Of a DNA stretch of 34,861 nucleotides, positions 23,497 through 29,811 are shown in pieces. Position numbers and translations under genes: made by a program. The stretch is from NCBI GenBank assembly GCA_009693015.1, contig SHYB01000022.1, positions 1 to 34,861 of the forward strand, given 5' to 3'. Source of the DNA: Dehalococcoidia bacterium. Lineage in GTDB: Bacteria; Chloroflexota; Dehalococcoidia; SHYB01. The first letter of the stretch is position 1, and the number at the start of each line of letters is the position of its first letter. The notes below the pieces were generated by a model. It had not been told where the DNA came from and ran no database searches. It worked only from the letters and a program-made list of their open reading frames with translations.

Positions 23497-24954
23497 ATGC
23501 CTAGCAACGACCTGATGAACATCGCCCTCGTAGGCGACTGCCTCATCCAGCACCAGGTATCCTCCTACAAGGAGCCGCGCTTCCTCGCGCTTGCCAACCG
23601 CCTGCGCGGAGCCGACATCGCCATCGGCAACCTGGAGTGCAACATCACCCAGGGCGAGGACCCGCCCGCCATCTGGGCCGGCGGCGGCCACGGCGCCACC
23701 TTTATGGCCACGCCCCCATTCTGCCTGGAAGAGCTCCAGTGGATGGGTGTCCGAGCCGTATGGTGCGCTAATAACCACTCCGCCGATTTCGGCGAAACGG
23801 GCATGGCCACCACCCTTGAGTATCTCGACGAGGCGGGCATGTACCACTGCGGCACGGGCCTCAGCCTCACCGAAGCCTCCTCCCCCGTATACGTAGAGAC
23901 GCCCCACGGCCGTGTCGCCATCCTCTCCGCCTCCGACTGGGGCCCCCGCGGCAAGGCCGACCTGCCGTATCCTATCCCCATCGGCATGCTCGCCGCCGAC
24001 GAGGAGCCCTACTTTCGCAACCGTCCCGGCGCCAACCTCGTGCGCTTCGATGCCAAGATTCATGTCGATGACGCCACCTTCAACGCCCTCAAGCGCGCCA
24101 ACGAGGGACTGGGCTGGAATGAGGCCAAGCGCGTGCGGCGCGAAGGCGGCGGCCGCTCTGACCCGCTCATGGGCCACACCATGCTTGGACGTGAGATAGA
24201 CACCGCCGACGAAATCTACTTCATGGGCACCATCTTCAAGCGCACCAAGGGCTTCAGCTTTGAGACCGTGCCCTACGAGGTCGACCTGGAACGCAACTTT
24301 AAGATGGTGCGCGAGGCGCGGCGACAGGCGGACGTGGTCATCATGGGCTTCCACCAGCAGGGCGCGGGCCGCACGTTCGACAACCCCTCCGACCAGACGC
24401 TGATCTTCGCCCGCGGCTGCATTGACGCCGGTGCGGACATCTTCGTGGCCCACGGGCGCGGCAGAATGGGCGGCATCGAGGTCTATAAGGGCAAGGCCAT
24501 CTGCTACGGCCTGCCTGGGTTCATCATGCAGCAGGACCAGGTGCGCACCGTGCCGCCGGAGATGCTGGAGCGCTGGGGCTTCCCCCGCGACGCCGGCGCC
24601 GGCGAGTTCCTCAACAAGCGCACCGGCGCAGAGGCAGGCGGACGCTCGCAGATCGGCGGCACCGGCCTCTCCAACCCCGCCGAGGCGGCCTTGGCCTACG
24701 CCGAAGTGGTCTTCGAGCGCAACGTCGGGGTGAAGGAAATCCGCATGGTGCCCATGGAGAAGACGCTGGGCACGGCCCGCCACCAGTCCGGTAGGCCCAT
24801 GCTCGCCGAAAAGGGGAGCGATCTCGCAAGGATCATTCTGGAAAACCTGGTTCAGCGCTCCAAGCCCTACGGCACCAACATCGACATCTCCAGCGGCGAG
24901 GGTGTCGTTCGTCTCGGCAAGGCCAAAGCCCCCGCTCGCAAGGCGTCACGCTAG
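23497..24954 (+). CDS. CapA-like metallophosphoesterase-fold protein
   Basis: A 485-residue protein of the CapA/PgsA family (poly-gamma-glutamate capsule type, a calcineurin-like fold). Family landmarks: IALVGDCLIQHQV at the start, DIAIGNLECNIT, WCANNHSADFGETGM, VIMGFHQQGAGR, and IEVYKGKAICYGLPGFIMQQ. The late motif that normally reads GxHPH is AHGRGRMGG here, so one metal ligand set is altered. There is no signal peptide or membrane anchor, unlike true capsule proteins, and it is the last gene of a catabolic cassette. A cytoplasmic hydrolase for a polar or cyclic intermediate is thus more likely than capsule synthesis. ATG 23497 has AAAGGAG; a longer frame upstream is not coding. Confidence 0.82.
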   Translation: MPSNDLMNIALVGDCLIQHQVSSYKEPRFLALANRLRGADIAIGNLECNITQGEDPPAIWAGGGHGATFMATPPFCLEELQWMGVRAVWCANNHSADFGETGMATTLEYLDEAGMYHCGTGLSLTEASSPVYVETPHGRVAILSASDWGPRGKADLPYPIPIGMLAADEEPYFRNRPGANLVRFDAKIHVDDATFNALKRANEGLGWNEAKRVRREGGGRSDPLMGHTMLGREIDTADEIYFMGTIFKRTKGFSFETVPYEVDLERNFKMVREARRQADVVIMGFHQQGAGRTFDNPSDQTLIFARGCIDAGADIFVAHGRGRMGGIEVYKGKAICYGLPGFIMQQDQVRTVPPEMLERWGFPRDAGAGEFLNKRTGAEAGGRSQIGGTGLSNPAEAALAYAEVVFERNVGVKEIRMVPMEKTLGTARHQSGRPMLAEKGSDLARIILENLVQRSKPYGTNIDISSGEGVVRLGKAKAPARKASR

Positions 24955-24963
24955 CTGCTCACC

Positions 24964-25010
24964 GCGGGTAGGGGCGATGCATTCTCCGGGAATGCATCGC
25001 CCCTACCCGC
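24964..25010. repeat. Perfect 21-bp inverted repeat between convergent genes
   Basis: The arms at 24964-24984 and 24990-25010 are exactly complementary over 21 bases, with a 5-base loop TCCGG. The core GTAGGGGCGATGCATTC/GAATGCATCGCCCCTAC resembles GTAGGGGCG-type palindromes that recur between genes in many environmental genomes. It starts 10 bases after capA-like stop and is 83 bases from the stop of the convergent SnoaL-like gene, so it could end transcription from both sides. There is no T-tract. A REP-like mobile palindrome is the alternative. Confidence 0.72.
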
Positions 25011-25043
25011 CCCTCGGCAGTAACGTCAGGTGTTTGCTGCCGC

Positions 25044-25134
25044 CTACAGCGAAAAGAAGCTGGCCTGTTGCCGTCACGCCGCCCGCCACCGTCTACAGCG
25101 AAAAGAAACTGGCGTGGTGCCGTAGCGCCACCCG
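25044..25134 (-). repeat. Imperfect direct repeat: duplicated 3' end of the SnoaL-like gene
   Basis: A 42-base segment beginning CTACAGCGAAAAGAA at 25044 is repeated from 25093 (period 49) with about six differences. The second copy is the last 14 codons, including the stop codon (TAG on the minus strand), of the SnoaL-like gene. The first copy lies beyond the stop and is non-coding debris of a past duplication. Confidence 0.65.
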
Positions 25135-25563
25135 CTCGCTGCGCCGCTCCATCCGCCACCCGTCCTTGGTGCGCCGGTACCGCACCTCGTAATAGCCCGC
25201 CGCGCCCCCGATCAGCGTGTCGTTCACCTTCGCCCGTCGCACCGTCTTCGATTCGAACGTCACCCGCGCACGCGCCGTGTCCCCGTCCACCGTGATCTCC
25301 GGCAGGTTCATCAGGTGCAGAATCGTGCGCTGGGCGTTGACCTCGAGGCAGAACGCCGCCAGCGCTTTGCGACCCTTCACCGCCAGCGGCTTGTCCGCCC
25401 CCGAATCAAAGACCTCGAACACGCCCGTGGCGGTGAACAGATTGGCCCACCCTGCGCCGTCGCCCGTGTCCCACGTCCGCGCGTAGCTCGCCTCCAGCCG
25501 CATGATCGCCAGCGTGGCCTCCAGCTCCCGCACCCGCTGCTCCAGCGCAGCCAGCGTTCCCAT
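25093..25563 (-). CDS. SnoaL-like / NTF2-fold protein
   Basis: A 156-residue protein with an N-terminal helix (ALEQRVRELEATLAIMRLEA), then YARTWDTGDGAGWANLFTAT, GVFEV, and the sheet region ITVDGDTARARVTFESKT with AGYYEVRYRRTKDGWRMERR. This is the cone-shaped SnoaL/NTF2 fold used by polyketide cyclases, dehydratases and small ligand-binding subunits. The reaction cannot be named; the NTF2 fold often forms small-substrate pockets. It starts 10 bases after the stop of the TPP beta subunit and is the last gene of the PEP carboxylase operon. ATG 25563 fits the gene limits best. Confidence 0.8.
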   Translation of the reverse strand: MGTLAALEQRVRELEATLAIMRLEASYARTWDTGDGAGWANLFTATGVFEVFDSGADKPLAVKGRKALAAFCLEVNAQRTILHLMNLPEITVDGDTARARVTFESKTVRRAKVNDTLIGGAAGYYEVRYRRTKDGWRMERRSERVALRHHASFFSL

Positions 25564-25573
25564 AGCCACCGTC

Positions 25574-26161
25574 CTACTTGGCGAACCGCTGCCGGAACGC
25601 CACAATCGCTGCGCCCGTCGAGCGTACCTTCGGTGACGGCTTTCCACCGCCCCGCGATGCCGCGATGCGCGGCTTCGGCACCACTCTCACCGTGATAAAC
25701 ACCGGGCCGGCATGCGCCAGCGCCTCACCCAGGCGCGTCGTCAGGTCTTCCAGGTCGTCGAACTCATACGTCGCCGCATACCCTGCGCCCTTCGCTATCG
25801 TGGCGAACGACACGCGCTCCGCCGCGGGGATCGGCTGCCCGCCCGTCATCCCGTAGATGCCGTTCTGCATCACGATGTGATACAGATTCTTCGGCTGCTT
25901 CCCCGCGATAGTTATCATCGATCCCAGGTTCATCTCCAGGCTGCCGTCGCCGTCCAGCACGATCACCCTGGTCGCGGGCAACGCCAGCGCCACGCCCAGG
26001 CCCACGGACGACGCCTTTCCCATCACGTTATTCACCGGCAGATCCAGTTCCGCGCGTTCGCTCGCCTCCTGCCAGGGGATGCTCGCCTGCATCGTGGGCA
26101 ACACGATCGCCTGGGCGCGATGCTTGTTGAGAACCGTGAAAAAATCAGCCTGGTTGATCAT
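25574..26161 (-). CDS. TPP-binding (beta) subunit of a split 2-oxo-acid decarboxylase, sulfopyruvate decarboxylase-like
   Basis: A 195-residue protein consisting of the C-terminal PP domain of TPP enzymes. The Mg/TPP motif is GDGSLEMNLGSMITIAGKQP ending in MQNGIYGMTGG (GDG...N). Two-subunit enzymes with this arrangement include sulfopyruvate decarboxylase (ComDE, coenzyme M route); phosphonopyruvate decarboxylase has the same halves in one chain. The N-terminal LPTMQASIPWQEAS and VNNVMGKASSVGLGVALALP fit that group. The start codon overlaps the stop of the alpha gene (ATGA), which suggests equal production of the two subunits. The C-terminal tail of about 30 residues is basic and without known role. 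Substrate uncertain. Confidence 0.85.
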   Translation of the reverse strand: MINQADFFTVLNKHRAQAIVLPTMQASIPWQEASERAELDLPVNNVMGKASSVGLGVALALPATRVIVLDGDGSLEMNLGSMITIAGKQPKNLYHIVMQNGIYGMTGGQPIPAAERVSFATIAKGAGYAATYEFDDLEDLTTRLGEALAHAGPVFITVRVVPKPRIAASRGGGKPSPKVRSTGAAIVAFRQRFAK

Positions 26162-26670
26162 GCCGCGTACTCCCCTCCAATCAGCACCACCACGGGCTTC
26201 CTCGCCGCCGGCGCATCGCGGAACGCCAGACTGATGCGCTCCGTGTCCGCGTCCGTCTCCACCAGATAGTACGACAGCCCCCATGCCTGCAGCATCGGCT
26301 CGGTGTGCCGTCCCGCCGAGTCCGGCGTCGGCCCCCGTCTCGTCCATCCGCGATAGCCGATCAGCATCACGATGGGCAGGTTGCACTCCAGCCCCAGCCC
26401 GCGAATCGAGTCGCCCGATTCGAACAGACCCGTGTTCTGAATGACGCACACCGGCGTCTTGCCCCCCGCGTACAGCCCCGCCGCGATCCCCAACGCCTCC
26501 CCTTCCCGCGTGATGGGGATCACCTCCACCGTCCCATCCGCCAGCATCGCCTGATACAGGCCGCTGCTCTCCGTGTCCGGCAGGTACACCACATGGGTGA
26601 CGCCGTTCTTCTTCAGCTGCGCCAGGATCGTGCGCGGGTTCAGGTCAGGTTCGCGTTCGTGTGTCGTCAT
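26158..26670 (-). CDS. Pyrimidine-binding (alpha) subunit of a split 2-oxo-acid decarboxylase, sulfopyruvate decarboxylase-like
   Basis: A 170-residue protein, the PYR domain counterpart of the beta subunit. It contains NPRTILAQLKKNGVTHVVYL followed by PDTESSGLYQ, then the catalytic Glu motif ITREGEALGIAAGLYAGG with Glu56, and GLECNLPIVMLIGYRG. This pattern is that of ComD and of the N-terminal half of phosphonopyruvate decarboxylase. No coenzyme M or phosphonate genes are nearby; the upstream partner is PEP carboxylase, and both pathways begin from PEP. ATG 26670 lies within a duplicated segment (see 26666-26740), and its ribosome binding site is CTGGGG of that repeat. Confidence 0.85.
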   Translation of the reverse strand: MTTHEREPDLNPRTILAQLKKNGVTHVVYLPDTESSGLYQAMLADGTVEVIPITREGEALGIAAGLYAGGKTPVCVIQNTGLFESGDSIRGLGLECNLPIVMLIGYRGWTRRGPTPDSAGRHTEPMLQAWGLSYYLVETDADTERISLAFRDAPAARKPVVVLIGGEYAA

Positions 26671-26740
26671 GTGTTTTACCCCAGGAAGCGGTGGCTTCGT
26701 ATATCCCGCCGCCGTGCTGTCATGTGGTTTACCCCAGGAA
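26666..26740 (-). repeat. Direct repeat at the PEP carboxylase/decarboxylase junction
   Basis: GTCATGTGTTTTACCCC with AGGAA (26666-26687) recurs at 26719-26740 with one mismatch, 53 bases apart. On the coding strand each copy reads TTCCTGGGGTAAA then CACATGAC. It therefore contains the last codons and stop of PEP carboxylase (FLG-stop) and an ATG start. Copy 26719 ends ppcA, copy 26666 starts the alpha gene. The extra ATG at 26723 opens a 15-codon frame, MTARRRDIRSHRFLG, which ends like PEP carboxylase itself. Confidence 0.65.
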
Positions 26741-28204
26741 ACGCCGTATTTGCGCCGCCTCCACGAGATACCGTTGCGTGTGTGATGCCGTGAGCGATTC
26801 CAGGCTCGCCTGCACCGCGGTGGTCAGCCCCTCGTGCACCCGGTCAATGTCGTGGCAGAAGCGGATGCACAGCGATTCATATTTCGCGCCAAGATGCCGC
26901 GCCACGGACTTCTCGTGATAGAAGCGCAGTGACGCCGCCAGATCCTCCTCCAGGCTGGGATAGACCTCCCGCAAGAACGCGAAGTCCTCCTTGTCCAGCG
27001 CCGCCAGCCCCAGCACTTCCGGCGGTATGCCGATGGAATACATCGCCGCGCAGAACGATATGGCCCGCGGCAGCCGGATCGCCTCCTTGCCGCTTTCCCC
27101 CGTGTCCAGCATCCGTGAATAGCCGAACAGCCCGATGTGCAAGCGGCGGTCGCGGCGCTTCGGCACCATGGCCCCCACCTGCGCCACAACCGGGGCGAGC
27201 TGTCTCACGCAGTCCTGGTATCCCGCCGTGTACTTCTTGATGAGCCGCTTCGCCCGCTCCTCGTCCACCGCCACAGGCGTGCCCCGCTCGTGGCCCCGTA
27301 TCTGCGCAATGGCCGCCCTCACGTCCGGCTCCTCGTAGTCGTACTTGAACGCCGATTGCACCGTCAGCGTATGTGCGCTGGGATACTCGCGGAACGCCCG
27401 CTCCACGTTCAGCGGCGTCAGGTTCCCGCGAAACGGCGCCGACCCCACCCCGATAATCGGATACAGCGGGATGCCTCGCTGCTCTTCCAGCCGCCGCATC
27501 CGTTGCAGCGCGATCTTCAGCATCAGCTCCGCGCTCACCAGCCCGTAGTTCAGCGCCGGGTCGCTGCGTGCCAGGAACACTCGCTGGTAAGGCAACTCCT
27601 TGCCGCGCAAATACTCGTCCACGATGGAGTCGGCGATCAGCATATGATCGAGGTCTTCCACCAGCGGGATCACGTTGATCTGGCGCGGGTGGTACTCCCC
27701 CAGCCAGTCGGAGACGCGGTACTCGCCGTAGAGCACCTGCTTCTCCTTCCCCACGATGTAATTGGTGTAGTACAGGTACAGCCGGTTCAGCTCTTCCGCT
27801 GACGTGGTCATCGGCAGGATGACCTCATGGATCGGCGCGGCGTCCCCGTTGCCGTAGAACCGTTGCGCCACGTCCCACGCGCTGGGGATGCTCTCCAGCG
27901 TCTCCACCAGCGTCTTGCGCATCTCCCGCTCGATGGACGGGTTAGGAACGCGCAGCGTTAGAAAGCAATCGCGGCCCAGGCGCTGCTTGGTGAACTGCTC
28001 CTGGTGGTTCGTGAGCAGCTTGCTCACCACCATGCGGTCCACATCCTTGCCCTCGGAGTCCCACATCTGCTCGTCGCAGCCCAGCGCAAACACGTGCGCC
28101 GCCTCCAGCACCTCGCCTTCGCCCTTCACCACCCCGTCCGTGGCGTACGGCGGCGACGCGGCGTTGTCCGGGTGCTGCGTGCTCATGCATTTGGGAACTT
28201 GCAT
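26729..28204 (-). CDS. ppcA: Phosphoenolpyruvate carboxylase, archaeal type
   Basis: A 491-residue enzyme that carboxylates PEP with bicarbonate to oxaloacetate. The archaeal-type family signature is at the start: MQVPKCMSTQHPDNAASPPY. Other conserved blocks are IPLVEDLDHMLIADSIVDEY, VFLARSDPALNYGLVSAELM, IIGVGSAPFRGNLTPLNVER, HTLTVQSAFKYDYEEPDVRA, and RRLHIGLFGYSRMLDTGESG. The length equals that of archaeal enzymes (about half of the common bacterial PEP carboxylase), and it is complete. The family is scattered in bacteria, so horizontal gain is likely at some point. It is first in an operon with the split TPP decarboxylase. ATG 28204 begins exactly at the family N-terminus; a perfect TATAAT lies 46 bases upstream. 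Confidence 0.95.
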   Translation of the reverse strand: MQVPKCMSTQHPDNAASPPYATDGVVKGEGEVLEAAHVFALGCDEQMWDSEGKDVDRMVVSKLLTNHQEQFTKQRLGRDCFLTLRVPNPSIEREMRKTLVETLESIPSAWDVAQRFYGNGDAAPIHEVILPMTTSAEELNRLYLYYTNYIVGKEKQVLYGEYRVSDWLGEYHPRQINVIPLVEDLDHMLIADSIVDEYLRGKELPYQRVFLARSDPALNYGLVSAELMLKIALQRMRRLEEQRGIPLYPIIGVGSAPFRGNLTPLNVERAFREYPSAHTLTVQSAFKYDYEEPDVRAAIAQIRGHERGTPVAVDEERAKRLIKKYTAGYQDCVRQLAPVVAQVGAMVPKRRDRRLHIGLFGYSRMLDTGESGKEAIRLPRAISFCAAMYSIGIPPEVLGLAALDKEDFAFLREVYPSLEEDLAASLRFYHEKSVARHLGAKYESLCIRFCHDIDRVHEGLTTAVQASLESLTASHTQRYLVEAAQIRRFLG

Positions 28205-28250
28205 ATCAGCGTGCCATATCCTTGAGAATTCCGCCTCGGCGAGCGCGCGT

Positions 28251-28256
28251 ATTATA
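28251..28256 (-). promoter_or_regulatory. Candidate -10 box of the PEP carboxylase operon
   Basis: TATAAT on the minus strand, 46 bases upstream of ATG 28204, in otherwise GC-rich sequence. No good -35 box is found 16-18 bases further upstream, so the promoter may depend on an activator. It overlaps the stop codon of the decayed receiver-domain frame. Confidence 0.45.
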
Positions 28257-28497
28257 CCGTGCCTGCTTCTTGCCGCAGGAAACGTGGCCGCCGCCACCAT
28301 TTGTGCGCTTCCGCCGCCAGCATGACCGAGGACGCCACCAGCAGCACCGCATCCACCGGCTCGCTTGCCAGCGCCTCCCGCACCTCGAACCCCGCCGCGC
28401 CCAGAGCGAACCCCAGCATGCGGCGTACGGCGCGGTCATCCTCCACCACCAGCACGGAATGCAGCGGTGCGGCCACGACCTGCTGCTTCTCCCGCAC
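28252..28497 (-). pseudogene. Remnant of a response-regulator receiver domain
   Basis: An 81-codon frame from GTG 28497 reading HSVLVVEDDRAVRRMLGFAL followed by GAAGFEVREALASEPVDAVL. The start matches the first strand and helix of a CheY-like receiver, including the acidic pair (VVEDD). The later part degenerates: at the expected phospho-acceptor strand it reads VDAVLLVASSVM instead of a DxxLLDxxMP pattern, and then ends without the rest of the domain. There is no clear ribosome binding site. The frame is open up to 28578, but the added part is not receiver-like. Probably a decayed gene end, or a chance-preserved fragment. The bases from 28579 to 28674 hold nothing that I recognise. Confidence 0.42.
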
Positions 28498-28674
28498 CGG
28501 GACGCCCACCGCCGCCCGCCGTCTCGCCCTTCTTCTTTGCTCCCGCCATGATGCCCACCCTCCCATGCCGCGGACCACTCGGATGGTACGGGATGCATGC
28601 TAGCCACGGCGCGTGGCGCAGGCGTGAACCGCCCCTTCGCGCGCGTGAAGGCTGCGTGAGCGCTTACTGCCCCT

Positions 28675-28723
28675 CTTCACCCCTTCCAGGGAAGCGTCTG
28701 CCCTGCGCCTGTCGAAGAGGCTG
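28675..28723 (+). repeat. Dispersed repeat of the CCTGTCCTGAG...TCGAAGG type, copy B
   Basis: TTCACCCCTTCCAGGGAAG with CCTGTCGAAGAGG shows strong similarity, with a one-base gap, to copy A at 13829. TCACCCC at the start is complementary to GGGGTGA at 28723-28729, so this copy also sits in a potential stem. It lies in the gap (28608-28807) upstream of nothing and downstream of the third cyclase gene's end. Confidence 0.45.
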
Positions 28724-28807
28724 GGGTGAGGGCACAACACAGCGGCGTTGCTGCTCTTGGCAAGTTTCCGGCGGTTCCTTGTGTGCCGAGCCCGCCGTAC
28801 GCCGTCC

Positions 28808-29776
28808 CTAGAACACCGCGATCGGGTTCACCGGCGACCCTGTGGCGTTGTGCAGCCGCAGCGGCGCCACCGTCAGCGAAAACTCCCACCGCTTGCGCGC
28901 CGCGCACGCCTCCGCCACATCCTCCAGGTTGCCGTTGTCGATCAGCCACAGCCCCATGCCCGCGATACCCACGTGGTGGATAGGCAAGCGGAACGGCATG
29001 GGGTGTCCCGGCACGATCACATCGTTCGCCGCGTCGCTGCACAGCACTGCCACCCCCCGCTCATGCAGATACGGCAGGGTGTTGCCGTACAAACCCGCGC
29101 GACCTTCCTTCACCTCGTCGGCCGGCCCCTTCTCCAACAGGCGCTTGTACGCCCCCGTGCGCACAAGCAGCGCATCTCCCGGCTCCACCTTCACCCCCTG
29201 CGCCTTCTCCGCCGCCAGCAAGTCGTCCAAATACAGCGGCTCGCCGCGCTCCAGGTACGGCAAGCCGTACAGCCGCGGCATATCCAGCAACACCCCTCGC
29301 GTCACAATTGCCTTCCTCGCCAGTTCAACGGACATCACCGTCGCCCCCTCATGGGTATTCACCTTGTCAGCGGAGAACCCATTGAACGCCTTCCCGTACC
29401 GGAAGTGATGCCCCAGGCTATCCAGGTGCGTGATATGCAGCCCATGCACCGCCATCCCGAACCAATCCGCCGCCCCCTGCATCTGCCCTTCCACCTTCGG
29501 CGCATGCACCCAGCGCTCCCCTGACGTATGCATAAAGTGCACCGGCTGCTGAATCACGTCCGGCCCACGTTCCCACGTCACCGGGCGGGCGCAGGAAACC
29601 GTCTCCCCGTCCCTAATCAGCTTGGCCGCCTGTAATCGCTTCACCGGCGTGATGTGGTTCAACGTGCCCATCTGGTCGTCCTTGCCCCAGCGACCCCAAT
29701 TGCTGTGCTTATCGAAAAAATCCTGGGTGAAAAACTTCAGCGTATCCTCCACGGTGGGCATCGGGCGGCGAGTCAT
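28808..29776 (-). CDS. Putative cyclase / kynurenine formamidase-like metal hydrolase (paralogue 3)
   Basis: A 322-residue member of the putative cyclase family, more distant from the other two in this window. The metal site is HGLHITHLDSLGHHFRYG, and shared landmarks are NWGRWGKDDQMGTLNHITPV, IVTRGVLLDMPRLYG, VEPGDALLVRTGAYKR, and the closing HNATGSPVNPIAVF. The middle region carries an extra HFMHTSGERWVHAPKVEG segment. Likely a metal-dependent hydrolase of an amide or lactone. ATG 29776 has AGGAGG six bases upstream; an upstream extension of the frame overlaps the neighbouring amidohydrolase and is not real. It lies 35 bases after that amidohydrolase gene, so they form an operon. Confidence 0.86.
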   Translation of the reverse strand: MTRRPMPTVEDTLKFFTQDFFDKHSNWGRWGKDDQMGTLNHITPVKRLQAAKLIRDGETVSCARPVTWERGPDVIQQPVHFMHTSGERWVHAPKVEGQMQGAADWFGMAVHGLHITHLDSLGHHFRYGKAFNGFSADKVNTHEGATVMSVELARKAIVTRGVLLDMPRLYGLPYLERGEPLYLDDLLAAEKAQGVKVEPGDALLVRTGAYKRLLEKGPADEVKEGRAGLYGNTLPYLHERGVAVLCSDAANDVIVPGHPMPFRLPIHHVGIAGMGLWLIDNGNLEDVAEACAARKRWEFSLTVAPLRLHNATGSPVNPIAVF

Positions 29777-29811
29777 GGCGTCCTCCTGGGATTTTCCTGG
29801 TGCATCACTGG

